Source: Saccharopolyspora shandongensis | GTDB taxonomy: Bacteria > Actinomycetota > Actinomycetes > Mycobacteriales > Pseudonocardiaceae | Assembly: GCF_900106995.1 (NCBI RefSeq) | Contig: NZ_FNOK01000014.1 | Span: forward strand, 1-64,000 | Length of the DNA stretch: 64,000 bases | Reading direction: 5' to 3' | Shown: positions 62,152-64,000 of the stretch, piece by piece | How positions within the stretch are numbered: position 1 is the first letter of the stretch | How the letters are laid out: each line of letters begins with the position of its first letter | Notes under the pieces: model-generated | Told to the model about the DNA's origin: nothing | The model's database searches: none | Seen by the model: only the letters and a program-made list of their open reading frames with translations | Translations under genes and position numbers: made by a program

Positions 62152-62784
62152 GTGATGTCGGACAGGGCGAACCTCGACCGGCTGCGGCGCTATTGGGATC
62201 GGCACTCCGGCGGATACGACCGCCAGATGGGTTTCATGGACCGGAAGTTCTTCGGTGACACGAGGCAGTGGCTGTGCGGGCAAGCCGAAGGCGAGGTCCT
62301 CGAAGTCGCCATCGGTACCGGGCTGAACCTCGCCTCGTACTCCGACGACGTGCGCCTCACCGGGGTCGATCTGAGTCCGGGCATGCTCGACCACGCGCGC
62401 CGTCGTGCGGAAGAGGCGGGCCGCCAGGTTGCGCTGAGCATCGGCGATGCCCAGCGGCTTGAGTTCCTGGACGCCTCGTTCGACACCGTGGTCTGCACCT
62501 TTTCCCTGTGCGCGATTCCAGACGATCGGGTGGCGGTCGGCGAGATGAAGCGCGTTCTGCGGCCGGGTGGGCGGTTGCTCCTGGCCGACCACGTGGTGAG
62601 CACGTCGTGGCCGGTTCGGGTCGTGCAGCGGCTGCTGGAAGTCGTCACGATCCCGTTGGGTGGCGAGAACTTCCGGCGTCGCCCCATCAAGCACGTGCGG
62701 GCCGCCGGGTTCGGCATCGAGCAGCACGATCGTTTCAAGCTGGGGATCGTCGAGAGACTTGTCGCCCGCAAGCCGACGGTCTGA
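62152..62784 (+). CDS. Class I SAM-dependent methyltransferase
   Basis: The 210-residue protein has the UbiE/Methyltransf_11 layout: EVLEVAIGTGLNLASYSDDV (motif I), LTGVDLSPGMLDHARRRAEE, DASFDTVVCTFSLCAIPD (motif II) and VLRPGGRLLLADHVVST. The N-terminal YWDRHSGGYDRQMGFMD helix and the C-terminal GGENFRRRPIKHV segment are typical of lipid, quinone or phospholipid methyltransferases. The substrate is unknown. It starts at GTG 62152 or ATG 62155 and lies behind a BlaI-type operator. Confidence 0.85.
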   Translation: MMSDRANLDRLRRYWDRHSGGYDRQMGFMDRKFFGDTRQWLCGQAEGEVLEVAIGTGLNLASYSDDVRLTGVDLSPGMLDHARRRAEEAGRQVALSIGDAQRLEFLDASFDTVVCTFSLCAIPDDRVAVGEMKRVLRPGGRLLLADHVVSTSWPVRVVQRLLEVVTIPLGGENFRRRPIKHVRAAGFGIEQHDRFKLGIVERLVARKPTV

Positions 62785-62829
62785 CCAGTGCGCTCCCGCG
62801 CTGGGGAGCACAGCGCGGGATCTTGAATA

Positions 62830-62849
62830 TACGCTAGGGGGGTAGCGTA
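62830..62849. promoter_or_regulatory. Palindrome with G6 core (TACGCTA-GGGGGG-TAGCGTA)
   Basis: Perfect 7-bp arms flank six G residues. This is close to CsoR/CstR-family operators (A/T arms, G-tract centre) but with GC in the arms, unlike the two copper boxes. It sits just before a flavoprotein remnant and near a TauE/SafE gene, which fits a persulfide-sensing CstR-like repressor. Confidence 0.6.
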
Positions 62850-62854
62850 AACAA

Positions 62855-62990
62855 AGCCGCGAGCCGGAAGCCGGGCGGCTCGACATCACCTACCACCGGC
62901 AGGGCCACCTCATCGGCGCGCTGGTGGGCAACCGCATGAGTCGACTCGCGGCCTACCGAGCCCGGCTCGCCGGGGAACTCGCGGTTTCGG
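62855..62990 (+). pseudogene. C-terminal remnant of an FAD-dependent oxidoreductase
   Basis: The frame reads LDITYHRQGHLIGALVGNRM then SRLAAYRARLAGELA, like the last strand-helix unit (GRLVGA...LAAYR) of ferredoxin-reductase or CoA-disulfide-reductase-type flavoproteins. Nothing upstream belongs to such a gene; it follows directly on the G6 palindrome, so most of the gene has been deleted. Confidence 0.5.
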
Positions 62991-63012
62991 GAAGAGTCCG
63001 GTGCAGCCACTC

Positions 63013-63051
63013 GGTGACTTGCCGTGCATTTGGAATGCTCGGCAAGTCACC
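63013..63051. terminator. Long stem-loop between convergent units
   Basis: GGTGACTTGCCG/CGGCAAGTCACC and GCATT/AATGC form an 18-base stem with one T-T mismatch and a 3-base loop. It lies between the methyltransferase/remnant and the convergent TauE gene and can stop transcription from both sides. Confidence 0.7.
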
Positions 63052-63120
63052 ATTCGTGACTGGCGCGCGGAAATTGTTCCTCGCGTCGCCGCTCCATGGC
63101 GGCCCGGGCCTCCCCGCCAG

Positions 63121-63903
63121 TCAGCCCACAGTGGACAGACCGAGTGCGGACGAGATGCCCACGCCCAGTGCTACGGCCAGCACGACGCAGGCGAACGCGC
63201 GGCGGACGGCGATTGCCGGGAGGCGAGCCGCGAACCTGCCCGCGGCCACTGACACGAGCATCGCCGTACCGGCGAACGCGATCAGCACGCCCACATCGAG
63301 GCCGCCCGCAGTGCCGAGGTGCGCGAACAGCCCGCTGCTCGCGTTGATCAGCACCACCACCAGGGAGGTGGCCACGGCCTGCGGCGCGGCCAGGCCGAGC
63401 AGCATGGACAGCGCCGGGACGACGACGAAGCCGCCGCCGACCCCGAACAGCCCGGTGAGCACGCCGACGCCGGCTCCGGCCGCTGCCGACCTCGGCAGGC
63501 AGCGGCGATGATCGATACCGCCGTCCGGCATCCGGCATGCGCCGGTGTGCTCGTCGTTGCCGGTGAACATGCGCACGGCCACGACGACCATGAGCGCCGC
63601 GAAGGCCAGCAGCAGCCAGCGCTGCGGGAACTCCCGGCCGAGCGCAGTGCCGGCGAAGGTCCCCGGCAGGCCGGCGGCGCCGAACACCAGCGCCACCGGC
63701 CACTGCACCGCACGCAGCCGGGCCCGGGACGACAGCCCGCCGATGGACGACGCGGCCACCACCACCAACGCGGTCGGGATCGCGGTGCTCAGCGGCTGCC
63801 CGACGCCGTAGACGAGCGCCGGGACCGCCAGGATGGAACCACCGGCGCCGAGCATGCCTACCGAAAGGCCGATCACGGCGCCGAAAACCGCGGCCAGCAG
63901 CAT
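63121..63903 (-). CDS. TauE/SafE-family sulfite/organosulfonate exporter
   Basis: The 260-residue membrane protein has about eight helices in two halves, each beginning with the family repeat: VIGLSVGMLGAGGSILAVPAL and GVLTGLFGVGGGFVVVPALSML. A hydrophilic loop with Cys (HTGACRMPDGGIDHRRC) lies between them. TauE/SafE proteins export sulfite, sulfonates or related anions; those with this loop often sit beside rhodaneses and persulfide dioxygenases. Another minus-strand gene ends 5 bases upstream, so it is probably second in an operon. Confidence 0.88.
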   Translation of the reverse strand: MLLAAVFGAVIGLSVGMLGAGGSILAVPALVYGVGQPLSTAIPTALVVVAASSIGGLSSRARLRAVQWPVALVFGAAGLPGTFAGTALGREFPQRWLLLAFAALMVVVAVRMFTGNDEHTGACRMPDGGIDHRRCLPRSAAAGAGVGVLTGLFGVGGGFVVVPALSMLLGLAAPQAVATSLVVVLINASSGLFAHLGTAGGLDVGVLIAFAGTAMLVSVAAGRFAARLPAIAVRRAFACVVLAVALGVGISSALGLSTVG

Positions 63904-63907
63904 CGCT

Positions 63908-64000
63908 TCAGCGGGCCGGCGCGTCGTCCGCGGTCAGCGCCGCGAGCAGCGTCGGCGCGTCCTGCGCCGGAGTCCGGTTATACGGCAGCAGCGAGAGCGC
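63908..64000 (-). CDS. C-terminal end of an unidentified gene (runs off window)
   Basis: The open frame to the window edge gives 30 residues (ALSLLPYNRTPAQDAPTLLA, then ALTADDAPAR) and a TGA at 63910-63908, 5 bases before the TauE start. The tight spacing shows co-transcription with the exporter. Too little is visible for a family call; a rhodanese or metallo-beta-lactamase-fold sulfur enzyme would fit the context. Confidence 0.55.
   Translation of the reverse strand, partial: ALSLLPYNRTPAQDAPTLLAALTADDAPAR

Overview
The window is high-GC actinobacterial DNA. GTG and TTG starts are common and genes overlap by 4 or 8 bases (GTGA, ATGA, TTGA junctions). The gene set (actinobacterial high-affinity [NiFe]-hydrogenase, DUF3105/DUF305 proteins, BlaI/M56 regulation, CsoR-type copper boxes) fits the Pseudonocardiaceae, perhaps Saccharopolyspora. 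That placement is an impression from gene content, not a database match. No rRNA, tRNA or CRISPR array was seen.

Layout. 0-1.2 kb: the edge of an IS630-like transposase and a DHFR-like reductase. 1.2-7.0 kb: tryptophan catabolism. A tryptophan 2,3-dioxygenase, an amidohydrolase and a kynureninase run on the minus strand; a 2-aminobenzoate-CoA-ligase-like enzyme and an enoyl-CoA hydratase form a divergent pair. Together they suggest Trp to kynurenine to anthranilate to an aryl-CoA. 7-13 kb: MFS exporter, AraC regulator, nucleoside deaminase and BMP-type lipoprotein (divergent, flanked by matching GTATAC palindromes), and a beta-propeller protein. 13.05-14.54 kb: a decayed IS200/IS605 element whose TnpB has Ala where the catalytic RuvC Glu should be. 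14.6-16.2 kb: TetR regulator and two unknown proteins.

17.1-31.5 kb: a complete group 1h [NiFe]-hydrogenase locus. It holds structural subunits hhyS and hhyL, a NifU-like protein, a DUF5947-like protein, two small conserved proteins, a maturation protease, hypC, hypD, hypE, hypA and hypB, and hypF convergent on hypB. Three maturation-type functions are present twice (protease-like, SIS/GmhA-like, HypC-like), each as one canonical and one divergent copy. The expected role is scavenging trace H2.

31.6-34.7 kb is decayed: a truncated FAD monooxygenase, an ISL3-type transposase with an internal deletion, and a long AT-rich palindrome, around a lipoprotein alpha/beta hydrolase and two small ORFs with strong ribosome binding sites. 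35-39.4 kb: a GNAT-like protein, then a LacI regulator divergent from an HpsN-like (histidinol dehydrogenase family) dehydrogenase and an MHS-type transporter, with two LacI-type operators between. 39.8-41.9 kb: a divergent membrane-anchored hydrolase and its TetR regulator.

42-55 kb and 62 kb: six inverted repeats of the exact form TACTA-N7-TAGTA. One lies upstream of a BlaI-family repressor gene, and the others lie upstream of an M23 peptidase, an M56 peptidase/apolipoprotein N-acyltransferase pair, an NlpC/P60 hydrolase operon and a methyltransferase. They look like one BlaI regulon for the cell envelope. A wrecked cytochrome oxidase subunit I gene sits in its middle.

55-62 kb: a flavin disulfide reductase, an MFS transporter, and a copper operon (copZ, a secreted His-rich protein, copA) behind two CsoR-type boxes. 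62-64 kb: the methyltransferase, a G6-cored palindrome, a flavoprotein remnant, a TauE/SafE exporter and the tail of one more gene. These hint at sulfur stress.
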